Below, one piece after another: positions 43,929 through 52,776 of a stretch of DNA of 64,000 nucleotides. The translations under genes were made by a program, and so were the position numbers. The notes beneath the pieces are model-generated. The model was not told the DNA's origin, did no database searches, and was given only the letters and a program-made list of their open reading frames with translations. Each line of letters opens with the position of its first letter. Position 1 is the stretch's first letter. The DNA comes from Ancylobacter defluvii. Lineage in GTDB: Bacteria; Pseudomonadota; Alphaproteobacteria; Rhizobiales; Xanthobacteraceae. The stretch covers positions 1 to 64,000 of the forward strand of contig NZ_JAHBGD010000026.1 in assembly GCF_018390605.1 (NCBI RefSeq), read 5' to 3'.

Positions 43929-44993
43929 ATGGCAAAGCATCTCGATCTCGGGCTCGACACCTTCGGCGACGTGATGGCCGATGGTGAGGGCCGTCCGCTC
44001 ACCCATGCGCAGGTGCTGCGCAATGTGGTGGAGCAAGGCGTGCTCGCCGACGAGCTCGGCGTCGATTTCTTCGCCGTCGGCGAGCATCACCGCGAGGACT
44101 TCGCCGTCTCCGCCCCCGAAGTGGTGCTCGCCGCCATCGCCGCGCGCACGACGCGCGTGCGGCTCGGCTCGGCGGTCACCGTGCTGAGCTCGGACGATCC
44201 AATCCGCGTCTATCAGCGCTTCGCCACCGTCGACGCGCTCTCCAACGGGCGCGCCGAGATCATCCTCGGCCGCGGCTCGTTCACCGAATCCTTCCCGCTG
44301 TTCGGCTACGACCTCAAGGACTATGAGGAGCTGTTCTCGCAGAAGCTCGATTTGCTCGCCGCCCTGCTGCGCGACAATGCCCGGCCGGGCGGGCAAGCCT
44401 CACCGGAAGGCGTGAGCTGGCAGGGCAAGCTGCGCCCGCCGCTCGCCGGCCAGCACGTCTATCCCCTGCCCGAAAGCGGCACGATGAAGACCTGGATCGG
44501 GGTCGGCGGCTCACCGGAATCGGTGGTGCGCGCCGCGAGCTACGGCCTGCCGCTGATGCTCGCCATCATCGGCGGCAGTGCCGCGCGCTTCAAACCCTAT
44601 GTCGAGCTCTACCACAAGGCGGCCGCGCAGCTCGGCACCACGCCGCAGGCGGTGGGGGTGCATTCGCCGGGCTACATCGCCGACACCGACGAGCAGGCCC
44701 GGGAGGAGTTCTTCCCGGCCTTCAAGGCCAATCGCGACCGCATCGGCGCCGAGCGCGGCTGGCCGCCGATGGGCCGCGACGAGTTCGAGCGCGAGGTGAC
44801 GCATGGCTCGCTATATCTCGGCTCGCCGGAGACGGTGGCGGCGAAGATCGTCCGCACCGCGCAGGCGCTCGACCTCGACCATTTCGACCTGAAATACAGC
44901 GCCGGGCCGCTGGCACACGACAAGTGCCTGCGCTGCATCGAGCTCTACGGCACCAAGGTGATCCCGCTGGTGCGCGAGATGCTGGAGGGGTGA
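43929..44993 (+). CDS. LLM-class flavin-dependent oxidoreductase
   Basis: This 354-residue luciferase-like monooxygenase has a TIM barrel: LDLGLDTFGDV at strand 1, FFAVGEHHREDFAVSAPEV, RTTRVRLGSAVTVLSSDDP, ATVDALSNGRAEIILGRGSF and the late KTWIGVGGSPESVVRAA, which matches the FMN-binding region. The substrate is not predictable; relatives act on alkanes, sulfonates or are uncharacterised. Starts at ATG 43929. Confidence 0.9.
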   Translation: MAKHLDLGLDTFGDVMADGEGRPLTHAQVLRNVVEQGVLADELGVDFFAVGEHHREDFAVSAPEVVLAAIAARTTRVRLGSAVTVLSSDDPIRVYQRFATVDALSNGRAEIILGRGSFTESFPLFGYDLKDYEELFSQKLDLLAALLRDNARPGGQASPEGVSWQGKLRPPLAGQHVYPLPESGTMKTWIGVGGSPESVVRAASYGLPLMLAIIGGSAARFKPYVELYHKAAAQLGTTPQAVGVHSPGYIADTDEQAREEFFPAFKANRDRIGAERGWPPMGRDEFEREVTHGSLYLGSPETVAAKIVRTAQALDLDHFDLKYSAGPLAHDKCLRCIELYGTKVIPLVREMLEG

Positions 44994-45473
44994 GACTGGC
45001 GGGGTGAGGCGGGCGGGAACGTAGCGGGTCGGGACGGCGCCGCGCTCCTTCATTCCGCACGGCCACGCCACCTCGTCATTCCCGCCCCCCTCGTCATCCT
45101 GGCCGCAGCGAAGCTTCGATCTGGAATCGCGCTGCGATGGTTGCGCGATCCCGGATCGGCCTGCCGGCCGTCGGGATGACGGAGGAGAACGCTGCTGCCG
45201 GGATGACGAGGCCAGGGGATTCTTTTCGCTTCCTCTCCCTGTTGGGGAGAGGTGGCCCGCGCAGCGGGTCGGTGAGGGGGTACGCAATTGCGAAGCCTGA
45301 GAAGACCCCCTCATCCCACCCCTCTCCCCACGGGGAGAGGGAGCCACTGAACCTTGAGCGCCCTCATACACCCGCAGCGCGAGGGGAGAGCTGAGATCGC
45401 GCCCTTGCCCCCTCACCCCTTTTCTCACCGGGAAGGGGCAGATCGGCACTTCCCTCGCGATGAAGCCCCTTCC
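44994..45473. other. Intergenic region with repeats between convergent genes
   Basis: No gene is supported. From about 45074 to 45180 it holds a dispersed-repeat-like segment (GTCATCCTGGCCGCAGCG facing GTCGGGATGAC). Copy B of the bi-palindromic repeat follows at 45232-45341. The flanking genes converge on this region. Confidence 0.6.
45232..45341. repeat. Bi-palindromic intergenic repeat, copy B
   Basis: Hairpins CCTCTCCCTGTTGGGGAGAGG (45232 on) and CCTCTCCCC-A-CGGGGAGAGG (45321-45340) flank a centre. The left half, TGGCCCGCGCAGCGGGTCGG, equals the reverse complement of the same part of copy A at 28.45 kb. It lies at the meeting point of two convergent genes. Confidence 0.85.
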
Positions 45474-46874
45474 TCACACGTTCAGCAGCAGATATTCGCG
45501 CTCCCAGGGCGAGATCACCCGCATGAAGGTATCGAACTCCTGCTGCTTCACCGCCGTGTAGGTCTTCACGAAGGACGGGCCAAGCACGGTGGCGATCTCG
45601 TCGGAATACTGCATCGCCGCCACCGCTTCCAGAAGGCCGCGCGGCAGCTCGAAATCGAGGCCCTTGGCGTCGGATTCAAGGGGCTCGGTCGGGCGCAGCC
45701 CCTCGACGAGGCCGAGATAGCCGCAGGCCAGCGACGCCGCGATGACCAGATAGGGGTTGGCATCCGAGGACGGCACCCGGTTCTCCACCCGCCGCGCCGC
45801 CGGCGAGGACGGCGGCACGCGCAGGCCGGCGGTGCGGTTGTCATAGCCCCACTGCACGTTGATCGGCGCCATCGAGTCGCGCGTCAGCCGGCGATAGGAA
45901 TTCACATAGGGTGCCAGGATCGACATCACCGCCGGCAGATAGCGCTGCTGGCCGGCGATGAAGGAGAAGAATTCCGGCGTCGGGTCGCCGTCCTTGTCGG
46001 AGAAGATGTTCTTCCCCGTCTCGGCGTCGACGATCGACTGGTGGATGTGCATCGCCGAGCCCGGCTCGTCGGCGATCGGCTTGGCCATGAAGGTGGCATA
46101 GATCTTGTGCTCCAGCGCCGCCTCGCGGATGGTGCGCTTGAACAGGAACACCTGGTCGGCGAGCATGATCGGGTCACCGTGCAGCAGGTTGATCTCCATC
46201 TGCGCCGCGCCGTCCTCGTGGATCAGCGTGTCGATCTCCAGGCCCTGCGCCTCGGAGTAGTCGTACATGTCCTCGAACAGCTGGTCGAACTCGTTCACCG
46301 CCTGGATCGAATAGGACTGGCGGCCGATCTCCGGCCGGCCGGAGCGGCCGATCGGCGGCTTGAGCGGGTAGTCGGCATCGGTGTTGGGCTCGACGAGATA
46401 GAACTCGATCTCCGGCGCCACCACCGCCTTCCAGCCCTTCTTGGCGTAGAGATCGACGACGTTCTTCAGCACCTGCCGCGGCGCGAGTTCCACCGGCCGC
46501 CCGTCGCGGTGATAGGCGTCGTGGATGATCTGCGCGGTGGGGTCCTGCGCCCACGGCACCACGGCCAGCGTCGAGAAGTCCGGCTCCATCACCAGATCGC
46601 TGTCGACCACCACGGAATCGACGAGGTTGTCATAGGGCGGGTAGTCGCCGGAAATGGTCTGGAAGAACACGCTGAGCGGCAGGTTCATCACCGGGCCGTT
46701 GAGGAATTTCGACACCGGCATGATCTTGCCGCGTCCCACCCCGGCAAGGTCGGGCACCGCGCATTCGATCTCGGTGATGCCCCGCGCCGCCATCCACGCT
46801 TTTGCTTCCGCCAGATTGGCGACGCCGCGCGGAGAACCGACCGCGTCCTGCTCGGAACGCTTCTTCTTAGCCAT
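45474..46874 (-). CDS. puuA: Glutamine synthetase family protein, probable gamma-glutamylputrescine synthetase
   Basis: This 466-residue protein has the GS beta-grasp and catalytic domains: VPDLAGVGRGKIMP early, EIEFYLVEP for the metal-binding Glu-x-Glu, HEDGAAQMEINLLHGD, MHIHQSI for the catalytic loop and NRTAGLRVPPSSPAARRVENRVPSSDANPYL for the C-terminal active site. It is not the housekeeping GlnA: the adenylylation tyrosine loop is absent. Its divergent position from potG-potH-potI supports a putrescine role, as PuuA of the gamma-glutamyl pathway. ATG 46874 begins MAKKKRSEQDA. Confidence 0.85.
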   Translation of the reverse strand: MAKKKRSEQDAVGSPRGVANLAEAKAWMAARGITEIECAVPDLAGVGRGKIMPVSKFLNGPVMNLPLSVFFQTISGDYPPYDNLVDSVVVDSDLVMEPDFSTLAVVPWAQDPTAQIIHDAYHRDGRPVELAPRQVLKNVVDLYAKKGWKAVVAPEIEFYLVEPNTDADYPLKPPIGRSGRPEIGRQSYSIQAVNEFDQLFEDMYDYSEAQGLEIDTLIHEDGAAQMEINLLHGDPIMLADQVFLFKRTIREAALEHKIYATFMAKPIADEPGSAMHIHQSIVDAETGKNIFSDKDGDPTPEFFSFIAGQQRYLPAVMSILAPYVNSYRRLTRDSMAPINVQWGYDNRTAGLRVPPSSPAARRVENRVPSSDANPYLVIAASLACGYLGLVEGLRPTEPLESDAKGLDFELPRGLLEAVAAMQYSDEIATVLGPSFVKTYTAVKQQEFDTFMRVISPWEREYLLLNV

Positions 46875-47078
46875 ATCAACCTTCCACTGCGCGTCTGCCG
46901 CGCCCTTGCGAGGCAATCACGCCCTCAATCAGGCCGTCAAGGGGGCTGGCCCTGCGTTAGCGGCTGCCCGATTCGGTGCATGGCAAAATTGTTTGCAATC
47001 TTTCATTGAGCCGCCGCCGGAAGGCGGATAGCGTTCGCCGCTGGGGCCGGTCCGCCGGCGGGCATGACGGGGTAGCAG
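46875..47078. promoter_or_regulatory. Divergent promoter region of puuA-like and potG
   Basis: These 204 bases must hold promoters for both directions. A region of lower GC (CAAAATTGTTTGCAATCTTTCATTG at 46983-47007) contains the short inverted repeat TTGCAA-like TTGTTTGCAA and could be an operator. No single site stands out. Confidence 0.4.
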
Positions 47079-48254
47079 ATGAGCACGGGCGTCACCGAGA
47101 AGACGCAGACCACCATTGGCGGCATCCGTCGCAAATTCGCTCCCTGGACCGACCCCGCCGCCGTACCGCTCATCCGCTACGAGAACGTTTCCAAGCGCTT
47201 CGGCGAGTTCGTCGCCGTCGACAATCTGTCCCTCGACATTTACGAGCGCGAGTTCTTCGCGCTGCTCGGCCCGTCCGGCTGCGGCAAGACCACGCTGATG
47301 CGCATGCTCGCCGGCTTCGAGGATCCGACCGAAGGGCGCATCACCCTTGCCGGGCAGGACCTGGTCGGCATGCCGCCCTACAAGCGGCAGACCAACATGA
47401 TGTTCCAGTCCTATGCGCTGTTCCCGCATATGAGCGTGTGGGAAAACATCGCCTTCGGCCTGAAGCAGGACCGCATGGAGAAGGGCGCCATCGACGCCCG
47501 CGTCGACGAGATGCTGAAGCTCGTCAAGCTGGAGAAATTCGCCAAGCGCAAGCCGCACCAGCTCTCCGGCGGCCAGCGCCAGCGCGTGGCGCTGGCCCGC
47601 TCGCTCGCCAAGGCGCCCAAGGTGCTGCTGCTCGACGAGCCGCTCGGCGCGCTCGACAAGAAGCTGCGCGAGGAAACCCAGTTCGAGCTCATGGACCTGC
47701 AGATGAAGCTCGGCATGACCTTCCTGATCGTGACCCACGACCAGGAGGAGGCGATGACGGTGGCCGACCGCATCGCGGTGATGAACCACGGCAAGCTGGT
47801 GCAGGTGGCGCCGCCGGCGGTGATCTACGAGCAGCCCAATTCGCGCTACGTGGCGGACTTCGTCGGCGACGTGAACATCCTCGAGGCCAAGATCGAGGCG
47901 GTCGCGCCCGGCAATGTGAGCCTCTACACCAGCGTCGGCGGCGGCGCCAAGCTCTCCATCGCCCAGAATGTCGAGGCGAAGGTCGGCGACAGCGCCTTCG
48001 TCGCCATCCGCCCGGAAAAGGTGCGCGTCGACCTTGAGCCGCCGGCCTGGCAGGAAGCCAACTGCCTGCGCGGCGAAGTCTGGGACATCGGCTATCTCGG
48101 CGACCTCTCGATCTACCATGTCGAGCTGGAAGGCGGGGTGCGCATCAAGGCCGCCAAGCCCAACCTGACCCGCATGGTGGAACGCCCCATCACCTGGGAG
48201 GACAAGGTGTGGGTCTCCTGGTTGCCGGATTCCGGCGTCGTGCTGACGAGCTGA
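47079..48254 (+). CDS. potG: Polyamine ABC transporter ATP-binding protein
   Basis: This 391-residue ATPase has Walker A GPSGCGKTT at 64-72, the Q-loop in MMFQSYALFPHM, the signature LSGGQRQRV at 162-170, Walker B VLLLDEPLGALD, and a C-terminal TOBE domain (VGDSAFVAIRPEKVRV). The layout MIRYENVSKRFGEFVAVDN and the downstream permeases match PotG/PotA of putrescine or spermidine uptake. First gene of a three-gene operon; the periplasmic binding protein gene (potF) is not present here. Confidence 0.93.
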   Translation: MSTGVTEKTQTTIGGIRRKFAPWTDPAAVPLIRYENVSKRFGEFVAVDNLSLDIYEREFFALLGPSGCGKTTLMRMLAGFEDPTEGRITLAGQDLVGMPPYKRQTNMMFQSYALFPHMSVWENIAFGLKQDRMEKGAIDARVDEMLKLVKLEKFAKRKPHQLSGGQRQRVALARSLAKAPKVLLLDEPLGALDKKLREETQFELMDLQMKLGMTFLIVTHDQEEAMTVADRIAVMNHGKLVQVAPPAVIYEQPNSRYVADFVGDVNILEAKIEAVAPGNVSLYTSVGGGAKLSIAQNVEAKVGDSAFVAIRPEKVRVDLEPPAWQEANCLRGEVWDIGYLGDLSIYHVELEGGVRIKAAKPNLTRMVERPITWEDKVWVSWLPDSGVVLTS

Positions 48255-48264
48255 GGAGGCGGAC

Positions 48265-49170
48265 ATGGCCGCGAAAGCCCCAGGACGCTGGATGGTCGTC
48301 GCCGTCCCCTATCTCTGGCTGCTGGTTCTCTTCCTCGTCCCGTTCCTGATCGTCTTCAAGATCAGCCTGTCGCAGGACGCCATCGCCCAGCCGCCCTATG
48401 AGCCGGTGTTCGACCTCGCCGCCGGCTGGGATGCCTTCAAGGAGGCGTTCAGCCAGCTCAGCTTCGAAAATTACTCCTATGTGCTGTCCTGGGACAACGA
48501 GTTCATCGAGGCCTATGGCTCCAGCCTCTGGATCGCCGGCATCTCGACGCTGCTGCTGCTGATCGTCGGCTACCCGATCGCCTATGGCATGGCGCGGGCG
48601 CCGAAATCGATCCGCCCGACGCTGCTGATGCTGGTGATCCTGCCGTTCTGGACCTCGTTCCTGATCCGCGTCTATGCCTGGATCGGCATCCTGTCGCCGG
48701 AGGGACTGCTCAACCAGCTGCTGTTCGCGCTGGGGCTGATCGACGAGCCGCTGCAGATCCTCGCCACCGATACCGCGGTCTATATCGGCATCGTCTATTC
48801 CTACCTGCCCTTCATGATCCTGCCGCTCTATTCGGCGCTGGAGAAGATGGACGAGACGCTGCTGGAAGCCGCCGCCGACCTCGGCTGCCCGCCGATCGCC
48901 GCCTTCTGGAAGATCACCTGGCCGCTGTCGCTGCCCGGCGTGCTCGCCGGTTGCCTGCTGTGCTTCATCCCGGCGGTGGGCGAGTTCGTCATCCCCGACC
49001 TGCTCGGGGGCTCCGACACGCTGATGATCGGCAAGGTGCTGTGGACCGAGTTCTCGGTGAACCGCTCCTGGACCGTCTCCTCGGCGGTGGCGGTGCTGCT
49101 GCTGCTGGTGCTGGTGGTGCCGATCGTCTTCTACCAGAACGTCCAGGCCAAAGAGATGGAGGGCCGCTAG
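48265..49170 (+). CDS. potH: Polyamine ABC transporter permease (PotH type)
   Basis: This 301-residue permease has six membrane helices, beginning VPYLWLLVLFLVPFLIVFKISL. The coupling motif for the ATPase is EKMDETLLEAAADLGCPPIAAFWKITWPLSLPG, the EAA loop. It belongs to the PotB/PotH branch. It lies ten bases after potG and abuts potI with no gap. Confidence 0.93.
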   Translation: MAAKAPGRWMVVAVPYLWLLVLFLVPFLIVFKISLSQDAIAQPPYEPVFDLAAGWDAFKEAFSQLSFENYSYVLSWDNEFIEAYGSSLWIAGISTLLLLIVGYPIAYGMARAPKSIRPTLLMLVILPFWTSFLIRVYAWIGILSPEGLLNQLLFALGLIDEPLQILATDTAVYIGIVYSYLPFMILPLYSALEKMDETLLEAAADLGCPPIAAFWKITWPLSLPGVLAGCLLCFIPAVGEFVIPDLLGGSDTLMIGKVLWTEFSVNRSWTVSSAVAVLLLLVLVVPIVFYQNVQAKEMEGR

Positions 49171-49989
49171 ATGCGCAAGGGGCTCTCCTGGTTCAACACC
49201 ACCTCGATCGTGCTCGGCTTCACCTTCCTCTATCTGCCGATCGTGCTGCTGGTGATCTATTCCTTCAATGCCTCGCGGCTGGTCACCGTGTGGGCGGGCT
49301 TCTCGGTCGAGTGGTACTGGAAGCTGTTCCAGAACCAGCAGCTGCTCGATGCCGCCTGGGTGACGCTGCGGGTCGCCTTCCTCTCGGCAAGCGTCGCCAC
49401 CGTGCTCGGCACCCTGGCGGCGATCGCGCTGACCCGCTACGGCCGCTTCGGCGGCCGCATGCTGTTCTCCGGCATGGTCTACGCCCCCCTCGTGATGCCG
49501 GAGGTGATCACCGGCCTGTCGCTGCTGCTGCTGTTCGTGGCGGTGAACTTCGACCGCGGCTTCTGGACCATCACGCTGGCCCACATCACCTTCACCATGT
49601 GCTTCGTCTCGGTGGTGGTGCAGTCGCGCCTCGTCACCTTCGACCGGTCGCTGGAGGAGGCGGCGCTCGATCTCGGCTGCCGGCCGATGAAGACCTTCTT
49701 CGTGGTGACGCTGCCGATCATCCTGCCGGCGGTAGTCTCCGGCTGGATGCTGGCCTTCACCCTGTCGCTCGACGACCTCGTCATCGCCAGCTTCACCACC
49801 GGCCCCGGCGCCACCACCCTGCCGATGCGCATCTACAGCCAGGTCCGCCTCGGGGTGACGCCGGAGATCAACGCCGCCTGCACCATCCTCATCGCCATCG
49901 TCACCGTGGTGGTGGTGGTGGCCTCGATCATCACCAAGCGGCAGGAAGTCGAGCGGCAGAAGGCGGAACGGCTGGCGGCGGCGGGCTGA
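49171..49989 (+). CDS. potI: Polyamine ABC transporter permease (PotI type)
   Basis: This 272-residue permease has about six helices (LGFTFLYLPIVLLVIYSFNA first). Its EAA loop is EEAALDLGCRPMKTFFVVTLPIILP. It is the second membrane subunit with PotH. The ATG directly follows the potH stop (TAG-ATG). The C-terminus ends in a charged tail (ITKRQEVERQKAERL). Confidence 0.93.
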   Translation: MRKGLSWFNTTSIVLGFTFLYLPIVLLVIYSFNASRLVTVWAGFSVEWYWKLFQNQQLLDAAWVTLRVAFLSASVATVLGTLAAIALTRYGRFGGRMLFSGMVYAPLVMPEVITGLSLLLLFVAVNFDRGFWTITLAHITFTMCFVSVVVQSRLVTFDRSLEEAALDLGCRPMKTFFVVTLPIILPAVVSGWMLAFTLSLDDLVIASFTTGPGATTLPMRIYSQVRLGVTPEINAACTILIAIVTVVVVVASIITKRQEVERQKAERLAAAG

Positions 49990-50071
49990 ATTCCGACACG
50001 ATTGCGCGGAAGGAATGGTCGCCATTGCGACCGTTCCTTGCCGTCGAGTTCCCACCACCCGAGCCTCCACC

Positions 50072-50710
50072 ATGAGCCAGACCGACCTCCTGAATGCCGC
50101 CGGCGAGAGCGCGGCGGACGGCACGGCCGTACCCCGCCGCGCGAGCCGCCCGCGCCGCGTGCTGCGTCGCTCCGTCCAGACCCTGGGCGTGGTGGTGCTG
50201 CTGATCGGCGTCTATCTCGGCATCGAGCAGCTCATCGGCAATTTCCACGCCGTGGTGCCGGGCCAGCTCTACCGCTCCGCCCAGATCGACGCCAACCAGC
50301 TCGCCGGCGTCCAGAAGGACTACGGCATCAAGACGGTGATCAACCTGCGCGGCGAATCCAAGGCCGGCTGGTACCAGGACGAACTCGCCGAAAGCGCGCG
50401 GCTCGGCCTCACCCATATCGATTTCGGCCTCTCCGCCGGGCGCGAGCTGACGCAGAAGCAGGTGGAGCAGCTGATCGCCCTCATGCGCGAGGCGCCCAAG
50501 CCGATCCTCGTGCATTGCAAGGGCGGCGCCGACCGCTCCGGCATCGCCTCGGCGCTGTACATCGCCGCCATCTCCAAGGGCGGCGAGGAAGCGGCGGAAT
50601 GGCAGCTGTCGCTGTTCTACGGCCACTTCCCCATCCCCTTCTTCCCGGCCTGGGCGATGGACGAAACCTTCGAGCGCATCGAGCCCTGGCTCGGCTTTCC
50701 CAATTCGTGA
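50072..50710 (+). CDS. Tyrosine/dual-specificity phosphatase family protein
   Basis: This 212-residue protein has one N-terminal membrane helix (TLGVVVLLIGVYLGIEQLI) and a phosphatase domain with the P-loop VHCKGGADRSG (HCxxGxxRS), the catalytic cysteine in a shallow-pocket context. The substrate may be protein, phosphoinositide or a cell-wall-related sugar phosphate; this type is found near membranes. Starts at ATG 50072, the last gene before mutL on the strand. Confidence 0.85.
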   Translation: MSQTDLLNAAGESAADGTAVPRRASRPRRVLRRSVQTLGVVVLLIGVYLGIEQLIGNFHAVVPGQLYRSAQIDANQLAGVQKDYGIKTVINLRGESKAGWYQDELAESARLGLTHIDFGLSAGRELTQKQVEQLIALMREAPKPILVHCKGGADRSGIASALYIAAISKGGEEAAEWQLSLFYGHFPIPFFPAWAMDETFERIEPWLGFPNS

Positions 50711-50847
50711 ACCGCCGCCCACAGCCCGGTGGCGGCGGGCGGGGCGCGCGGGCCGGCGCGAGGGTGTAGGCTGAGGCGGCTCGAATCGGCCGTTCCGCCC
50801 CAACCAAGTCATCTGCAACCAAGTCGTCTCTTTAACCAAGTCGTCCC

Positions 50848-52770
50848 ATGCCGCTGCGCCTGCTCCCCTCCACGCTGGTCGACCGCATCGCCGCCGGCGA
50901 GGTGGTGGAGCGTCCGGCCGCGGCGCTGAAGGAGATCGTCGAGAACGCCCTCGACGCCGGGGCGACGCGCATCGAAATCGTCATCGACGGCGGCGGGCGG
51001 CGGCTGATGCGGGTGACCGACGATGGCGGCGGCATGAGCGCGGCGGATCTGGCGCTGTGCGTCGAGCGCCACGCCACCTCCAAGCTCGACGCCGAGGACC
51101 TGATGTCCATCGCCACGCTCGGCTTTCGCGGCGAGGCGCTGCCCTCGATCGGCGCGGTGGCGCGGCTCGCCATCCTCTCGCGGCCGAAGACGGCGTCCGG
51201 CGCCCATGAGATCCGCGTCGAGGCCGGCGTGAAGAGCGAGGTGCGGCCGGCCGCGCTCGGCCCCGGCACGCGGGTGGAAGTGCGCGACCTGTTCTTCGCC
51301 ACCCCGGCGCGGCTGAAATTCCTGAAATCCGAGCGCGCCGAGACCGCCGCCGCCATCGATGCAGTGCGGCGCCTCGCGCTGGCCCGCCCCGAGGTCGCCT
51401 TCACCGTGGTGGCGGACGAGCGCGCGCCGGTCACCTGGCCGGCGCGCAGCGCCGATGCGGCGGGCCGGCGGGCCCGCATCGCCGACGTGCTCGGCCATGA
51501 GGTGGCGAGGAACGCCCTCGACATCGAGGGAATGCGGGAGGGGGCGCGGCTGTTCGGCCTCGCCGGCCTGCCGACCTATTCCAAGGCCAACTCGCTGTCG
51601 CAATACCTGTTCGTCAATGGCCGCCCGGTGCGCGACAAGGTGCTGATCGGCGCCATCCGCGCCGCCTATTCCGACCTGCTGCCTTCCGACCGCCATCCGG
51701 TGACGGTGCTGTTCCTCGAGGTCGACCCGCAGGATGTCGACGTCAACGTCCACCCGGCCAAGATCGAGGTGCGCTTCCGCGACGCCGGCAACATCCGCGC
51801 TTTGATGGTGCGCACCCTCACCGAGGCGCTCACCGCCGGAGTGCCGCGTACCGCCACCACCGCCGCCGACCGGCTTGCCGAGCTGGTGCGGCCGGGAATG
51901 GAGCGCGCCGGAGCGGCGGCACCCTTCCGCGCGCCGATGGGCGGCCTCGACTGGCGGCAATCCGCGCCGCCCTCGGACTGGCGGCAATCCTGGGCACGGC
52001 CGGAAGGCTGGGAGGCGCCGGCGACGCCGGATGGCTTTGCCGCGGCGGACCAAGGGGACCCCTTCGCAGCGCCCCCGCGAGCAAGCGAATTTGGGCTAGG
52101 GCTAGGGCTAGGGCTAGGGCTTGGCCTCGATCTCGCTCCCGCCGCCGATGCCCGCGCCCATCAGGCTCCGGCGCAAGCCGACGCCATCGACCGCCCGCTC
52201 GGCGCCGCCCGTGCGCAGCTGCACGAGACCTATATCGTCGCGCAGACGCAGGACGGCGTGGTCATCGTCGACCAGCACGCCGCGCATGAGCGCATCGTTT
52301 ACGAGAAGCTCAAGGCGGCGATCGAGCGCGACGGCCTCGCCCGGCAGATGCTGCTGGTGCCGCTGGTGATCGATCTCGACCCTTCCGAGGCGGTGCGGCT
52401 CGCCGAGCGCACCGAGGCGCTGGCGCGCTTCGGCCTGGTGGTCGAGCCGTTCGGGCCGGGGGCGCTGCTGGTGCGCGAAGTGCCGGCGCTGATCGGCGAG
52501 GCCGATGTTCCCGCCCTCATCCGCGAACTTGCCGAGCATGCGGCGGAGTGGGACGATGATCTGCCGCTGGAGCGGCGGCTGCTTCATGTCGCTGCCACCA
52601 TGGCCTGCCATGGTTCGGTGCGCGCCGGCCGTCGGCTGCGGCCCGAGGAGATGAACGCCCTGCTGCGCGAGATGGAACGCACCCCCAATGCCGGCCAGTG
52701 CAATCACGGGCGGCCCACCTTCGTGACGCTGTCGCTGGCCGATGTCGAAAAACTGTTCGCGCGACGGTGA
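50848..52770 (+). CDS. mutL: DNA mismatch repair protein MutL
   Basis: This 640-residue MutL has the GHKL ATPase motifs ENALDAGAT, TDDGGGM and GFRGEAL at the N-terminus, the transducer domain ending VHPAKIEVRFRD, a long variable linker, and a C-terminal dimerisation domain. The C-terminal motif DQHAAHERIVYE fits the DQHAx2Ex4E endonuclease motif, so this MutL should nick DNA itself, as in bacteria lacking MutH. The linker contains a repeated Gly-Leu run at residues 416-427 coded by a hexanucleotide repeat. Confidence 0.96.
   Translation: MPLRLLPSTLVDRIAAGEVVERPAAALKEIVENALDAGATRIEIVIDGGGRRLMRVTDDGGGMSAADLALCVERHATSKLDAEDLMSIATLGFRGEALPSIGAVARLAILSRPKTASGAHEIRVEAGVKSEVRPAALGPGTRVEVRDLFFATPARLKFLKSERAETAAAIDAVRRLALARPEVAFTVVADERAPVTWPARSADAAGRRARIADVLGHEVARNALDIEGMREGARLFGLAGLPTYSKANSLSQYLFVNGRPVRDKVLIGAIRAAYSDLLPSDRHPVTVLFLEVDPQDVDVNVHPAKIEVRFRDAGNIRALMVRTLTEALTAGVPRTATTAADRLAELVRPGMERAGAAAPFRAPMGGLDWRQSAPPSDWRQSWARPEGWEAPATPDGFAAADQGDPFAAPPRASEFGLGLGLGLGLGLDLAPAADARAHQAPAQADAIDRPLGAARAQLHETYIVAQTQDGVVIVDQHAAHERIVYEKLKAAIERDGLARQMLLVPLVIDLDPSEAVRLAERTEALARFGLVVEPFGPGALLVREVPALIGEADVPALIRELAEHAAEWDDDLPLERRLLHVAATMACHGSVRAGRRLRPEEMNALLREMERTPNAGQCNHGRPTFVTLSLADVEKLFARR
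52093..52122 (+). repeat. Hexanucleotide repeat GGGCTA in mutL
   Basis: Four exact copies of GGGCTA (52093-52116) are followed by GGGCTT, all in the mutL frame, coding for Gly-Leu pairs. A slip by one unit changes the linker by two residues and keeps the frame. Confidence 0.9.
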
Positions 52771-52776
52771 TGGATC

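Noticed and set aside
48190-50124. Long minus-strand frame opposite potH and potI
   Set aside because: Antisense shadow of two membrane permeases; high Gln, His and Arg content and no motifs.
52093-52128. GGGCTA repeat considered as a telomere-like or CRISPR-like element
   Set aside because: It is short, in the mutL frame and codes for a Gly-Leu linker; nothing else in the region supports either idea. No CRISPR array was seen in the window.
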